A stretch of DNA of 64,000 nt, taken from NCBI RefSeq assembly GCF_025143365.1, contig NZ_JALXPE010000007.1, positions 18,717 to 82,716 of the forward strand. The letters are read 5' to 3'. The translations under genes and the position numbers were made by a program. A model generated the notes under the pieces. The model did no database searches. It saw nothing but the letters and a program-made list of their open reading frames with translations, and was not told where the DNA came from. The DNA is from Microbacterium sp. p3-SID336. GTDB lineage: Bacteria > Actinomycetota > Actinomycetes > Actinomycetales > Microbacteriaceae. This document shows, piece after piece, positions 1 to 7,546 of the stretch (positions are counted from its first letter, which is position 1; every line of letters starts with the position of its first letter).

Positions 1-1
1 G

Positions 2-208
2 GGCGACTGGGGCATCTTCAAGGGCGACAAGGACGCGAAGTCCACCCTCAAGGTCGCCGGCGAGAAGACCGCCTTCGAGGCGGACTCCTCGAAGAAGTCG
101 GTCATCAAGCCCAAGGCGGAGAAGAAGGAGGAGGCTCCCGCAGAGGAGGCTCCCGCCGCCGAGGCCGACGCGGAGGCCTCTGAGGCTCCCGCCGCCGACG
201 CCGAGTAA
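2..208 (+). CDS. rpsP: 30S ribosomal protein S16, C-terminal part (5' end outside window)
   Basis: This frame is open from the window edge to TAA and encodes the last 68 residues of S16, a small-subunit protein needed for 30S assembly. The first visible residues (GDWGIFKGD) fit the end of the conserved S16 core. They are followed by a Lys-rich stretch and an Ala/Glu-rich acidic tail of roughly 30 residues with repeated EEAPA-like blocks. Such tails are common on actinobacterial S16. The identification rests on the core end plus position directly before khpA-rimM-trmD, the classical rpsP cluster. Confidence 0.9.
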   Translation, partial: GDWGIFKGDKDAKSTLKVAGEKTAFEADSSKKSVIKPKAEKKEEAPAEEAPAAEADAEASEAPAADAE

Positions 209-214
209 TCCGTC

Positions 215-445
215 GTGCTCGCCGCCGCGCTCGAACACATCGTCAAGGGGATCGTCGATCACCCGGAGGATGTGCGCATCCACGAAACCACGTCGCCGCG
301 AGGCGACCTGCTCGAGGTGCGCGTGCACCCCGACGACCGTGGACGCGTGATCGGGCGCGGCGGCCGCACCGCGAAGGCCCTTCGCACTCTCGTCAGCGCT
401 CTCGCTGACGGGCGTCGGGTCCGCGTCGACGTCGCGGACGACTGA
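215..445 (+). CDS. khpA: KH-domain RNA-binding protein KhpA
   Basis: A 76-residue protein starting at GTG, 6 bp after rpsP. It is a single KH domain with the GxxG-type loop IGRGG at residues 46-50, the phosphate-contacting motif of KH folds. Length matches KhpA/YlqC. The family binds RNA in the cytosol, usually as a heterodimer with KhpB (Jag), and affects cell-envelope and division gene expression. It sits between rpsP and rimM with one base to the next start, so co-translation is likely. Confidence 0.92.
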   Translation: MLAAALEHIVKGIVDHPEDVRIHETTSPRGDLLEVRVHPDDRGRVIGRGGRTAKALRTLVSALADGRRVRVDVADD

Positions 446-446
446 C

Positions 447-1067
447 GTGGTGCCGAACGACCGCATCCAGGGCAAGAACCAGCTGCGCGTGGGGCGCCTC
501 GTGAAGGCGCACGGCCTGAAGGGCGCGCTGAAGCTGGAGCTCTACACAGACAACCCCGAGGGCCGATTCACCCCCGGTGCCGTGTTCACGTTGCAGGTGC
601 CCGAGGCATCTCCGTGGCACGGCAAGGAGATCACCGTTCGCGAGTACCGCGTCATGAACGGCAACTCCGTGGTGTTCTTCGAAGACGTGGACGACCGCAC
701 CGCTGCCGAGAGCCTGGTCCGGGCGATCCTCTGGATGGATCAGGACGAGGACGAGGTCGAGGAGAACGCCTGGTTCGACCACCAGCTGGTCGGGCTCGAC
801 GTGGTGCGCGACGACGCGGTCGTCGGTCGCGTCGTCCGTGTCGATCACTTCCCGGCGCAGGACCTGCTCATCGTCAAGGCGGGGGAGCAGGAGGTCATGG
901 TCCCCTTCGTGGAGGCGATCGTGCCGACGGTCGACGTTCCCGGCGGGCGCGTGATCGTGACGCCGCCGCCCGGGCTGTTCGAGGAACTGCCGGACGGGAC
1001 GGATGACACCGAAGGCTCCGCTGACACCGAGGGCTCCGCTGACACCGACGACACCGACGCACGCTGA
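447..1067 (+). CDS. rimM: Ribosome maturation factor RimM
   Basis: A 206-residue protein. The N-terminal RimM beta-barrel ([18 protein letters not shown] near residues 11-28) is followed by a PRC-barrel domain ([11 protein letters not shown] around 107-117). RimM binds S19 in the 30S head and assists late 16S maturation. GTG start, one base after khpA. Two adjacent GTG codons make the exact start ambiguous by one residue. The C-terminus has an unusual acidic extension of about 20 residues built from tandem DTEGSA units. Confidence 0.95.
   Translation: MVPNDRIQGKNQLRVGRLVKAHGLKGALKLELYTDNPEGRFTPGAVFTLQVPEASPWHGKEITVREYRVMNGNSVVFFEDVDDRTAAESLVRAILWMDQDEDEVEENAWFDHQLVGLDVVRDDAVVGRVVRVDHFPAQDLLIVKAGEQEVMVPFVEAIVPTVDVPGGRVIVTPPPGLFEELPDGTDDTEGSADTEGSADTDDTDAR
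1005..1040 (+). repeat. Two 18-bp tandem repeats in rimM 3' end
   Basis: Two consecutive 18-bp units differing at one position encode [13 protein letters not shown] degenerate third block (ADTDDTD) follows. The repeat is in frame and only lengthens the acidic tail of RimM. Confidence 0.8.
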
Positions 1068-1077
1068 GGCGGCACCG

Positions 1078-1794
1078 GTGCGCATTGACGTCGTCTCGAT
1101 CTTCCCGTCGTACTTCGACGGTCTGACGCTGTCCCTTCTCGGCAAGGCACAGAGCGCCGGCATCCTCGACCTCCGTGTGCACGATCTGCGTGAATGGACG
1201 CACGACCGTCACCGCACCGTCGACGACACCCCGTACGGCGGTGGCGCCGGCATGGTCATGAAACCGGAACCCTGGGCGCTCGCGCTCGACGAGCTCGTGG
1301 GAACAACCACGAGCGAGGAATCCGCGCGACCGACCATCATCTTCCCTTCGCCGGCCGGTGAGGTCTTCAGCCAGGCCACGGCGCGCGAACTGTCCACGCG
1401 CGAGCACCTGGTGTTCGGATGCGGGCGCTACGAGGGCATCGACGAGCGCGTCTTCGAGTACGCGAGCACGCTCGGCGAGGTCCGGCTCATCAGCCTCGGA
1501 GACTACGTGCTGAACGGGGGAGAGGTCGCCACGATGGCGATGGTCGAGGCGATCGGCCGGCTGATCCCCGGTGTGGTCGGGAATCCGGACAGCCTCGTCG
1601 AGGAATCGCACGAGGACGGCCTGCTCGAATACCCCTCGTACACGAAGCCCGCCGTCTGGCGCGAGCGCCCGGTGCCGGACGTCCTTCTCAGCGGCAACCA
1701 CGGCGCGATCGCCGCCTGGCGCCGGGAGCAGCAGTGGGAGCGCACGAGGCGACGCCGGCCCGACCTCCTGCCGGACGGCTCCGAGGAGCTCTAG
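1078..1794 (+). CDS. trmD: tRNA (guanine-N1-)-methyltransferase TrmD
   Basis: A 238-residue SPOUT methyltransferase that makes m1G37 in tRNAs reading CNN and GNN codons, preventing +1 frameshifting. Start taken at GTG 1078, which gives the family N-terminus [10 protein letters not shown]; the frame remains open further upstream but that part is not conserved. Motifs: [15 protein letters not shown] (51-65), [13 protein letters not shown] (113-125) and the SAM-binding trefoil-knot segment [12 protein letters not shown] (138-149). It lies 10 bp after rimM in the usual order. Confidence 0.96.
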   Translation: MRIDVVSIFPSYFDGLTLSLLGKAQSAGILDLRVHDLREWTHDRHRTVDDTPYGGGAGMVMKPEPWALALDELVGTTTSEESARPTIIFPSPAGEVFSQATARELSTREHLVFGCGRYEGIDERVFEYASTLGEVRLISLGDYVLNGGEVATMAMVEAIGRLIPGVVGNPDSLVEESHEDGLLEYPSYTKPAVWRERPVPDVLLSGNHGAIAAWRREQQWERTRRRRPDLLPDGSEEL

Positions 1795-1798
1795 CGGC

Positions 1799-2392
1799 TC
1801 AGAGCATCCGCTCCGCGCCGCCGACGATCTCCAGGACCGTCCCGTGCGGATGACGCAGTGCGAGGGCGTGCTCCGCGTTCAGGCCGCGCAACTCCGCGCG
1901 CAGCATCCGGCCGATCATCTCGTGGGTCACCAGCACGGGCACGCCGTTCGACTGCCAACCGCACGCGCTGAGCGCCGTGCGCGCACGGCTGCGAGCCTGG
2001 GCGTAGCTCTCCCCGCCGGGGAAGGCCCAGCCGTAGCGGTTCTCGGCCCGCTCACGTCGCGCGGACGGGTAACGCTCGTCCACCTCGTCCCAGGTGAGTC
2101 CGGCCAGCACCCCGTGGTGCACGTCCGCGAGCTCCGGGATCTCCACGACGGTCGCTCCGAGCCGGTCGGCGATGATTTCCGCGGTCGTCCGGGCGCGACC
2201 GCGCGGGCTCGTGCACACCGTCTCGATCGGCTCGGCGGCGAGCCGTCGCGCCACGCTCTCGGCCTGTGCCCGGCCGTCCGCGGTCAGGGGCGAGTCGAGC
2301 TGCCCCTGCAGACGGTGCTCCGTGTTCCACAGGGTCTGCCCGTGCCTGACCAGGAAGACGCGCTCCGGCACATGACGGTCCTGCGGGATCAT
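1799..2392 (-). CDS. Histidine phosphatase family protein (phosphoglycerate-mutase-like)
   Basis: A 197-residue member of the histidine phosphatase superfamily. The phospho-acceptor motif RHG lies at residues 16-18 in VFLVRHGQTLWN. The second catalytic histidine is in VLVTHEMIG near the C-terminus, and a conserved PGGES segment precedes it. The substrate cannot be told from sequence. The start is the ATG at 2392, which sits 6 nt after a GATCCT box; a longer reading to 2413 has no such support. It converges on trmD with a 4-bp gap. Confidence 0.85.
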   Translation of the reverse strand: MIPQDRHVPERVFLVRHGQTLWNTEHRLQGQLDSPLTADGRAQAESVARRLAAEPIETVCTSPRGRARTTAEIIADRLGATVVEIPELADVHHGVLAGLTWDEVDERYPSARRERAENRYGWAFPGGESYAQARSRARTALSACGWQSNGVPVLVTHEMIGRMLRAELRGLNAEHALALRHPHGTVLEIVGGAERML

Positions 2393-2398
2393 GCCCCC

Positions 2399-2404
2399 AG
2401 GATC
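2399..2404 (-). promoter_or_regulatory. Putative -10 box (GATCCT), leaderless start of histidine phosphatase
   Basis: Hexamer GATCCT ends 6 nt before the ATG at 2392. The same hexamer and spacing occur before the YraN gene at 7547. Confidence 0.4.
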
Positions 2405-2434
2405 GCACAGCACGACGACGCCGTCTCGGGCTGT

Positions 2435-2440
2435 TAGCGT
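2435..2440 (+). promoter_or_regulatory. Putative -10 box (TAGCGT), leaderless start of methyltransferase gene
   Basis: TAGCGT followed by 6 nt and the ATG at 2447, as expected if transcription begins at the start codon. Confidence 0.5.
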
Positions 2441-2446
2441 CGAGGC

Positions 2447-3181
2447 ATGGTCGAGGAAGCACTGGCTCGTTCGTTCGACGGCATCGGGGAGGAGTACGAC
2501 CGCTTCCGCCCTGGCTTCCCCCGCCAGGCGGCGGACGCCGTCCTTCCCGAATCGGTCGGAGCCGTGCTCGACCTCGGCGCCGGTACGGGGAAGTTCACCG
2601 AGCTTCTGATCGACCGCGCGGCGCGCGTGATCGCCGTGGAGCCCTCCGCGATGATGCGCGAGGTCCTTCGACGCAAGCTTCCTGAAGTCGACGGTGCACC
2701 CGGGACCGCGGAGGACATTCCGCTGGAGTCGTCATCCGTCGACGCCGTCTGCGTCGCGCAGGCCTTCCACTGGTTCGACCGCGATGCGGCGTCTGCGGAG
2801 ATCGCTCGCGTGCTGGTCTCCGGCGGCACGCTCGGTCTGATCTGGAACCGTGCTGACCCGGCGTGTGCATGGGATCTCGCGTGCCACCGCATCGCCCATC
2901 CCGCCGTGGCGGATGTCGACGACACGGCGGCATCCGCCGACGAGCTCCCCGGTTTCGAGCTCGTGGCACACACGGAGGTGCGCTGGACGGAGCAGATCAC
3001 GCGGGCGGACTATCTGCGCCGGTGGGGCACGGTCAGCAGCTTCCTCGTCGCGCCTGCGGAGGAGCGCGCTGCCCTGTTCGCAGCCCTGGAAGCTGTGCTG
3101 GATGGGGCCGAGGAGACCCGTGATCGCGAGGTGCTCGACCTTCCGCACCTCACCGACGTGTACCGGTACCGCCGCGCATGA
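2447..3181 (+). CDS. Class I SAM-dependent methyltransferase
   Basis: A 244-residue protein with SAM-binding motif I, LDLGAGTGKF, at residues 41-50, an acidic residue at the end of strand 2 (AVEPS) and the AFHWFD segment near residue 105 seen in Methyltransf_11/UbiE-like enzymes. The N-terminal YDRFRPGFP signature is typical of small-molecule methyltransferases of this group. Substrate unknown. No cis-regulator is visible apart from the -10 box. Its stop overlaps the start of the next gene (ATGA), so the two are probably translated together. Confidence 0.8.
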   Translation: MVEEALARSFDGIGEEYDRFRPGFPRQAADAVLPESVGAVLDLGAGTGKFTELLIDRAARVIAVEPSAMMREVLRRKLPEVDGAPGTAEDIPLESSSVDAVCVAQAFHWFDRDAASAEIARVLVSGGTLGLIWNRADPACAWDLACHRIAHPAVADVDDTAASADELPGFELVAHTEVRWTEQITRADYLRRWGTVSSFLVAPAEERAALFAALEAVLDGAEETRDREVLDLPHLTDVYRYRRA

Positions 3182-3630
3182 GGATCTGGTCCCTGCACCC
3201 GCGTCTGCTCGATCGCCAGGGGCTCGTGGCGTGCTGGCGCGAGGCTCTGCTGGCACAGGCCGTGCTCGCCGGGGCCACGAAGGGGTACCTGCGACACCCT
3301 CAGTTGGAGCGGTTCCGCGCGGTGCCGGAGCCGGAGGCGACGATCGGCGCCTATCTCGAAGCCGTGGCTCAGGAGGCCGACGACAGGGGGTACCGCTTCG
3401 ATCGCACGCGGATCCGCCAGCAGGGTCGAACGGTGCCGGGGATGGAGGTGACCACCGGCCAGCTCTCCTACGAGTGGGATCACCTGCGCGCGAAGCTCGC
3501 GGTGCGGAGCCCGGAGTTCCTGACCCGAGTCGTGGGCATCCGGATCCCGCCGCCGCATCCCCTCTTCGCCGTCGTCGAGGGCGGCGTGGCGTCGTGGGAG
3601 CGCGCGAGCGAGCTCCGCGAGGTCAGCTGA
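3178..3630 (+). CDS. Pyrimidine dimer DNA glycosylase/endonuclease V-like protein (Pyr_excise family)
   Basis: A 150-residue protein beginning MRIWSLHPRLLDRQGL and containing LVACWREALLAQAVL, the hallmark N-terminal block of the Pyr_excise family related to phage T4 endonuclease V. In T4 EndoV the N-terminal amine and a glutamate near residue 23 do the chemistry. Here a glutamate at position 22 lies in the equivalent place and the start codon is clear. The family is expected to cleave at UV photoproducts, but members of this branch are little studied. It overlaps the preceding methyltransferase by 4 bp and the convergent map gene by 8 bp. Confidence 0.75.
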   Translation: MRIWSLHPRLLDRQGLVACWREALLAQAVLAGATKGYLRHPQLERFRAVPEPEATIGAYLEAVAQEADDRGYRFDRTRIRQQGRTVPGMEVTTGQLSYEWDHLRAKLAVRSPEFLTRVVGIRIPPPHPLFAVVEGGVASWERASELREVS

Positions 3631-4405
3631 CGCCCAGGAACGACCGGTCGGTCAGGATCAGGGGCCCGTCCTCGGTGATGGCGATGGTGTGCTCCGAGTG
3701 CGCGCCGCGGGAGCCGTCGACGCTGCGCAGCGTCCAGCCGTCCGGATCGGTCACGAGCTCGTCGGTCGTGGCGAGGAACCACGGCTCGAGCGCGAGGACG
3801 AGTCCCGCGCGCAGAGGGAAGCCGCGCCCCGCGCGTCCGTCGTTCGCGACGTGCGGGTCGCCGTGCATGGTGCGGCCGACGCCGTGGCCGCCGAAGTCGG
3901 TGTTGATGGAGTAGCCCTCACCGTGAGCGACAGCCGCGATCGCCGCGGAGATGTCGCCGATGCGGTTGCCGACCACCGCAGTTTCGATCGCCGCGGTGAG
4001 CGCGCGCTCGGTGGTGTCGATCAGGCGGAGGTCCTCGTCCCGCGGGGTGCCGACCACGAAGGAGACGGCGGAGTCGGCGACCCATCCGTCGACCGACACC
4101 GCGAAGTCGAGCGTCACGAGGTCGCCGTCGCGAAGGGTGTAGTCGTGCGGGAGGCCGTGCAGCACCGCGTCGTTGACCGACGTGCAGATGACCTTCCCGA
4201 AGGGGCTCGCGCCGAAGGACGGGTGGTAGTCGATGTAGCACGACTCGGCGCCGGCCTTGCGGATCATGTCGTGGGCCCGCCGATCGATCGTCAGCAGGTT
4301 GGTGCCCACCTTGGTCTCGTCGCGCAGCGTCGCCAGGGTCTCGGCGACGAACCGTCCTGCCGCGCGCATCTCGTCGATCTCGGCAGGGGTGCGCAGTTCG
4401 ATCAT
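3623..4405 (-). CDS. map: Type I methionine aminopeptidase
   Basis: A 260-residue peptidase that removes the initiator methionine from nascent proteins. Start chosen at the ATG giving MIELRTPAEIDEM, which has a GAGAGGA ribosome binding site 6-7 nt upstream; the open frame continues upstream without homology. The five metal ligands can be placed: Asp in LDFAVSVDGW and in VADSAVSF, His in HGVGRTMHGDPH, Glu in ALEPWF and Glu in SEHTIAI. The length is that of a typical type Ia enzyme without extension. Confidence 0.95.
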   Translation of the reverse strand: MIELRTPAEIDEMRAAGRFVAETLATLRDETKVGTNLLTIDRRAHDMIRKAGAESCYIDYHPSFGASPFGKVICTSVNDAVLHGLPHDYTLRDGDLVTLDFAVSVDGWVADSAVSFVVGTPRDEDLRLIDTTERALTAAIETAVVGNRIGDISAAIAAVAHGEGYSINTDFGGHGVGRTMHGDPHVANDGRAGRGFPLRAGLVLALEPWFLATTDELVTDPDGWTLRSVDGSRGAHSEHTIAITEDGPLILTDRSFLGVS

Positions 4406-4426
4406 GGGTGTCCTCTCGTCCCTTCC

Positions 4427-4432
4427 ATTCTC
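4427..4432 (-). promoter_or_regulatory. Putative -10 box (GAGAAT) of map
   Basis: GAGAAT on the minus strand 21 nt before the map ATG. A transcript starting about 7 nt downstream would carry the GAGAGGA site in a short leader. Confidence 0.4.
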
Positions 4433-4473
4433 CCTGATGCGCGCGGGGTCGGGAGCCGCGCGCTGTGAGCGAA

Positions 4474-4496
4474 CACCGACCAGCGCGTGGTCGGTG
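4474..4496. promoter_or_regulatory. Perfect 9-bp inverted repeat, candidate operator
   Basis: Arms CACCGACCA and TGGTCGGTG are exact reverse complements around GCGCG, giving a 23-bp dyad. It lies between divergent map and the membrane-protein gene and covers the -35/spacer zone of the latter's promoter (-10 TACGAT at 4502). No T-run follows, so a repressor site is more likely than a terminator. The cognate regulator is unknown. Confidence 0.5.
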
Positions 4497-4501
4497 AGAC
4501 G

Positions 4502-4507
4502 TACGAT
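4502..4507 (+). promoter_or_regulatory. Putative -10 box (TACGAT), leaderless start of membrane protein
   Basis: TACGAT, 6 nt, ATG at 4514. This spacing decides the start over the in-frame GTG at 4487. Confidence 0.5.
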
Positions 4508-4513
4508 TTCAGC

Positions 4514-5002
4514 ATGTGGTTGCGACAGGCCTTCTTCCGCTGGCTTCTGCCGGCCGCGTTCGTCCTGCCGCTGTGGCTGCTCGTCGGCTGGGGTGTGTTC
4601 CAGGGCGGGTGGGCAATCCTCTGGGTGCTGCTCATCGCGATGCCGTCCGTCTTCCTCGGCCAGCTGCTTCTCACCCTGCTCACCCGATCGCGACCCTCCG
4701 TCCGCGCCGAGCGCGCCGTGTCGTGGTGGGACGTCGCCGGCTTCGGGCTCTGGCACGGCCTCACCATCGCCGTCGGCTTCTTCATCGACGGGGCGTTCGG
4801 CTGGCTGCTGGCGGCGGCGATCGTCGTCGGGATCGCACTGGTGTGGCTGCAGCTCTGGCAGCTCTGGAACGAGGCGCGAGGCAGCGGAGCCCGCATCCGC
4901 GAGACGATCGCCTGGTCGACCATCCCGGCACCGGGGGAGCAGCCGCCTCGTGCCGAGGTCCATGAGGTCATCGTCGTGAGGGAGACCGACGGCAGGGACT
5001 GA
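4514..5002 (+). CDS. Small integral membrane protein of unknown function
   Basis: A 162-residue protein with about four hydrophobic helices (near residues 10-29, 33-55, 74-90 and 95-115), many Trp residues and a charged C-terminal tail. I recognise no catalytic motif. Similar short proteins in Microbacteriaceae are often given loose transporter names, which the sequence does not justify. The start is the ATG 6 nt after a TACGAT box. It is preceded by the 23-bp dyad, so its expression is probably controlled by a dedicated repressor. Confidence 0.7.
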   Translation: MWLRQAFFRWLLPAAFVLPLWLLVGWGVFQGGWAILWVLLIAMPSVFLGQLLLTLLTRSRPSVRAERAVSWWDVAGFGLWHGLTIAVGFFIDGAFGWLLAAAIVVGIALVWLQLWQLWNEARGSGARIRETIAWSTIPAPGEQPPRAEVHEVIVVRETDGRD

Positions 5003-5011
5003 TCGCTCGTT

Positions 5012-5040
5012 TTGGCGGCGACCCCCATCCGTGGCAGAAT
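5012..5040 (+). promoter_or_regulatory. rplS promoter (TTGGCG - 17 bp - CAGAAT)
   Basis: TTGGCG at 5012-5017 and CAGAAT at 5035-5040 with a 17-bp spacer. Transcription would start near 5047, leaving a leader of about 125 nt before rplS. Spacing and hexamers fit the housekeeping sigma factor. Confidence 0.65.
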
Positions 5041-5171
5041 GAATCCTTGTGCCGTGACCGGCTCTGCCTCAGGGGAGCCCGCGGACGCATCAGCGCCGTT
5101 CGGCACACACCCGTTCTTGTTCCTTCCGAAATCATGCATCCGACCTGTGGCGAGTGCAGAGAGAGACGATC

Positions 5172-5519
5172 ATGCAGATCCTCGACGCCGTCGACGCGGC
5201 TTCGCTCCGTTCCGACATCCCCGAGTTCTTCCCCGGTGACACCGTCAAGGTGCACGTGAACATCACCGAGGGCAACCGCTCCCGTATCCAGGTTTTCCAG
5301 GGTGTCGTCATCGGCCGCCAGGGCGACAGCGTGCGCGAGACCTTCACGGTCCGCAAGATCAGCTTCCAGGTGGGCGTCGAGCGCACCTTCCCCGTGCACT
5401 CCCCGGTGATCGACCACATCGAGGTCGTCACCCGAGGTGACGTGCGCCGCGCGAAGCTCTACTACCTGCGCGAGCTCCGCGGCAAGAAGGCGAAGATCAA
5501 GGAGAAGCGCGACAAGTAA
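5172..5519 (+). CDS. rplS: 50S ribosomal protein L19
   Basis: A 115-residue L19, located at the 30S-50S interface. The N-terminal [12 protein letters not shown] and the core [11 protein letters not shown] and [12 protein letters not shown] are diagnostic, as is the Lys-rich end after [15 protein letters not shown] 5172 is preceded by GAGAGA. Unlike the usual actinobacterial rpsP-rimM-trmD-rplS string, it stands apart from trmD behind five other genes and has its own promoter and a strong terminator. Confidence 0.97.
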   Translation: MQILDAVDAASLRSDIPEFFPGDTVKVHVNITEGNRSRIQVFQGVVIGRQGDSVRETFTVRKISFQVGVERTFPVHSPVIDHIEVVTRGDVRRAKLYYLRELRGKKAKIKEKRDK

Positions 5520-5535
5520 GTCGCAGTCGCTCCAC

Positions 5536-5566
5536 AGCACCCCGGGACACGATGTCCCGGGGTGCT
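5536..5566 (+). terminator. Rho-independent terminator after rplS
   Basis: Perfect 14-bp stem (left arm AGCACCCCGGGACA, 5536-5549; right arm 5553-5566) with a CGA loop, followed by TTTCGTTC. Confidence 0.9.
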
Positions 5567-5638
5567 TTCGTTCCCCCCGCGGTGTGCGACCCTTGTAACG
5601 GCCGTGCGAACGCGGTGCACCACTCGAGAAGGAACCAG

Positions 5639-6364
5639 ATGACTGACTCCCCGTCCGCACGCCCGACGAGACGGCGCCGCGGGTTCCTGGTCTTCCTTCG
5701 AGACGTGCTGGTCATTGTTCTGATCGCCGCACTCGTGTCCTTCGTCATCAAGACGTTCGTGGTGAGGTCGTTCTACATCCCGTCCGCGTCGATGGAGCGG
5801 ACTCTGCTCATCAATGACCGCATCCTCGTGGACGAGCTGACTCCGCGGTGGACGGGATACGAGCGCGGCGACGTGGTGGTGTTCAAGGATCCGGGCGGTT
5901 GGCTCGAAGCCGTGCCGCAGACGCCCGCGCAGCCGCCGCTCATCCAGGCGGTCGACTGGGTGCTGAACTTCGTCGGCATCTCGGCGACCGACTCCCAGGA
6001 CCACCTGGTGAAGCGCGTGATCGGTGTCGCCGGCGACCATGTGGTGTGCTGCAACGCACTCGGACAGATCACGATCAACGGCTCGCCGGTCGACGAGTCG
6101 AGCTACCTGAACCTCCCGGAGGGCGACACCGCGGCGTCGAATGAGCCGTTCGACGTCGTCGTGCCCGAGGACTCGGTGTGGCTCCTCGGCGACAACCGCG
6201 ATCGCTCGCGGGATTCCCGTGCGCATCAGGAGCTCCCCAGCGGCGGCTTCGTCCCGCTCGGCAACATCGTCGGCAAGGCCTTCCTCACGACCTGGCCGCT
6301 GGATCGCCTGGGCACGATCGATGGCCACCACGAGATCTTCAACGGCGTCCCGGACCCCGAATGA
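5639..6364 (+). CDS. lepB: Signal peptidase I
   Basis: A 241-residue S26 peptidase that cleaves signal peptides on the outer face of the membrane. An Arg-rich N-terminus leads into one transmembrane helix (about residues 17-38). The catalytic Ser is at 51 in YIPSASM and the catalytic Lys at about 125 in VKRVIG; box E GDNRDRSRDSR is near residue 185. ATG 5639 has a GAGAAGGA site 6-7 nt upstream; an upstream in-frame extension would run through the rplS terminator and is rejected. Its stop overlaps the rnhB start (ATGA). Confidence 0.95.
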   Translation: MTDSPSARPTRRRRGFLVFLRDVLVIVLIAALVSFVIKTFVVRSFYIPSASMERTLLINDRILVDELTPRWTGYERGDVVVFKDPGGWLEAVPQTPAQPPLIQAVDWVLNFVGISATDSQDHLVKRVIGVAGDHVVCCNALGQITINGSPVDESSYLNLPEGDTAASNEPFDVVVPEDSVWLLGDNRDRSRDSRAHQELPSGGFVPLGNIVGKAFLTTWPLDRLGTIDGHHEIFNGVPDPE

Positions 6365-7020
6365 CCGTCATCACGCCCCGCCTCACCCTGGAGCGCCGCC
6401 TCCTGGGGGAGTGCGACCTGATCATCGCGCTGGACGAGGTGGGGAGGGGCGCCCTCGCCGGCCCGGTCGCCGTCGGCGCCGCGGTCATGGATGCCAAGGG
6501 CGCCAGACGCCGTGTGCCGGAGGGGCTTCGCGACTCGAAGCTCGTGTCCGAGAAGAGGCGTCCGGAGGTGGCGGCGCGCGCCGCCGCGTGGGTACAGGCC
6601 TCCGCCGTGGGCTGGGCCACGTCTCAGGAGATCGACGAGGTGGGCATCATGCGGGCGCTCGGCCTCGCCGCGTCGCGGGCCGTGCAGGCCGTGGTGGACC
6701 AGGGCGCCGTCGTGGAGCAGGCTCTCGTGCTGCTCGATGGCAATCACGACTACGTCTCCCGCGTGCACCCGGTGCCGTTGCGCGTCCAGCCGGTCATCAA
6801 GGCGGACCGCGACTGCGCCTCGGTCTCCGCGGCGTCGGTGATCGCGAAGGTCGCTCGTGACACGTTGATGACCGACCTCCATGAGCAGCACCGCGACTAC
6901 CAGTGGGACAGGAACAAGGGCTACGCGAGCCCCGAGCATCGAGAAGCCATCCGTGCACTCGGCCTGTCGCCGTTCCACCGTTCGTCGTGGGCCATCGCCG
7001 ACGCGCCGACCCTGTTCTGA
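6361..7020 (+). CDS. rnhB: Ribonuclease HII
   Basis: A 219-residue RNase HII that nicks RNA-DNA hybrids 5' of ribonucleotides and starts ribonucleotide excision repair. The catalytic DEVGRG is at residues 25-30 (Asp25, Glu26), with further acidic residues in LLDGNHDY and ADRDCASVSAASVIAKV. It is translationally coupled to lepB by a 4-bp overlap. The lepB-rnhB-DUF2469-YraN-ComM order is standard for Actinobacteria. Confidence 0.95.
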   Translation: MTVITPRLTLERRLLGECDLIIALDEVGRGALAGPVAVGAAVMDAKGARRRVPEGLRDSKLVSEKRRPEVAARAAAWVQASAVGWATSQEIDEVGIMRALGLAASRAVQAVVDQGAVVEQALVLLDGNHDYVSRVHPVPLRVQPVIKADRDCASVSAASVIAKVARDTLMTDLHEQHRDYQWDRNKGYASPEHREAIRALGLSPFHRSSWAIADAPTLF

Positions 7021-7058
7021 CCCAGGCGGCGGATGCCGCGACCTGGCGCCGCCGACCC

Positions 7059-7064
7059 TAGGAT
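7059..7064 (+). promoter_or_regulatory. Putative -10 box (TAGGAT) of DUF2469 gene
   Basis: TAGGAT lies 9 nt before the ATG at 7074, so the transcript would be leaderless or have only a few leader bases. Confidence 0.4.
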
Positions 7065-7073
7065 GGACTCATC

Positions 7074-7400
7074 ATGGATGAGGAAGCCTTCGACGACTAC
7101 GACCGCGAACTCGAGCTCGCGCTGTTCCGCGAGTACCGCGACGTGGTCTCGCAGTTCCAGTACGTGGTCGAGACCGAGCGTCGGTTCTACCTCGCCAACG
7201 AGGTCAACGTCGTCCGTCGGGACACCGAGCACGACTTCTACTTCGAGATCTCGATGAGCGATGTGTGGGTGTGGGACATCTACCGCGCTGACCGCTTCGT
7301 GAAGGCGGTGCGCGTGCTCACCTTCAAGGACGTCAACGTCGAGGAGCTCCAGCGCCGCGAGTTCGAGCTGCCGCAGGAGCTGTCGCTCGACGGCGAGTGA
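7074..7400 (+). CDS. DUF2469 family protein
   Basis: A 108-residue, strongly acidic protein matching the actinobacterial DUF2469 family by its start MDEEAFDDYDRELELALFRE and the block FQYVVETERRFYLANEV. Function is unknown; no membrane segment or catalytic motif is visible. The family is restricted to Actinobacteria and almost always sits between rnhB and the YraN/ComM genes, as here. Confidence 0.85.
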   Translation: MDEEAFDDYDRELELALFREYRDVVSQFQYVVETERRFYLANEVNVVRRDTEHDFYFEISMSDVWVWDIYRADRFVKAVRVLTFKDVNVEELQRREFELPQELSLDGE

Positions 7401-7534
7401 CCGCGTCCCCGCCGGCGACCGCGGCGCGGATTTCTGCCCGTTCGCTCGTCCTGCACAGGGCGTGGATGCGCTGACCTCCTCCGAAGAGCCGTACATCCGC
7501 CGTCTGGACAGCTGGAAACGTCCGGAGGCTGGGC

Positions 7535-7540
7535 GATCCT
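7535..7540 (+). promoter_or_regulatory. Putative -10 box (GATCCT), leaderless start of YraN gene
   Basis: GATCCT, 6 nt, ATG at 7547. The preceding 146 bp between DUF2469 and YraN hold no other gene. Confidence 0.4.
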
Positions 7541-7546
7541 CGGCAG

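Noticed and set aside
4451..4513. Terminator of map or of an upstream gene at the 4474-4496 dyad
   Set aside because: It lies upstream of both divergent genes and has no T-run on either side, so an operator fits better.
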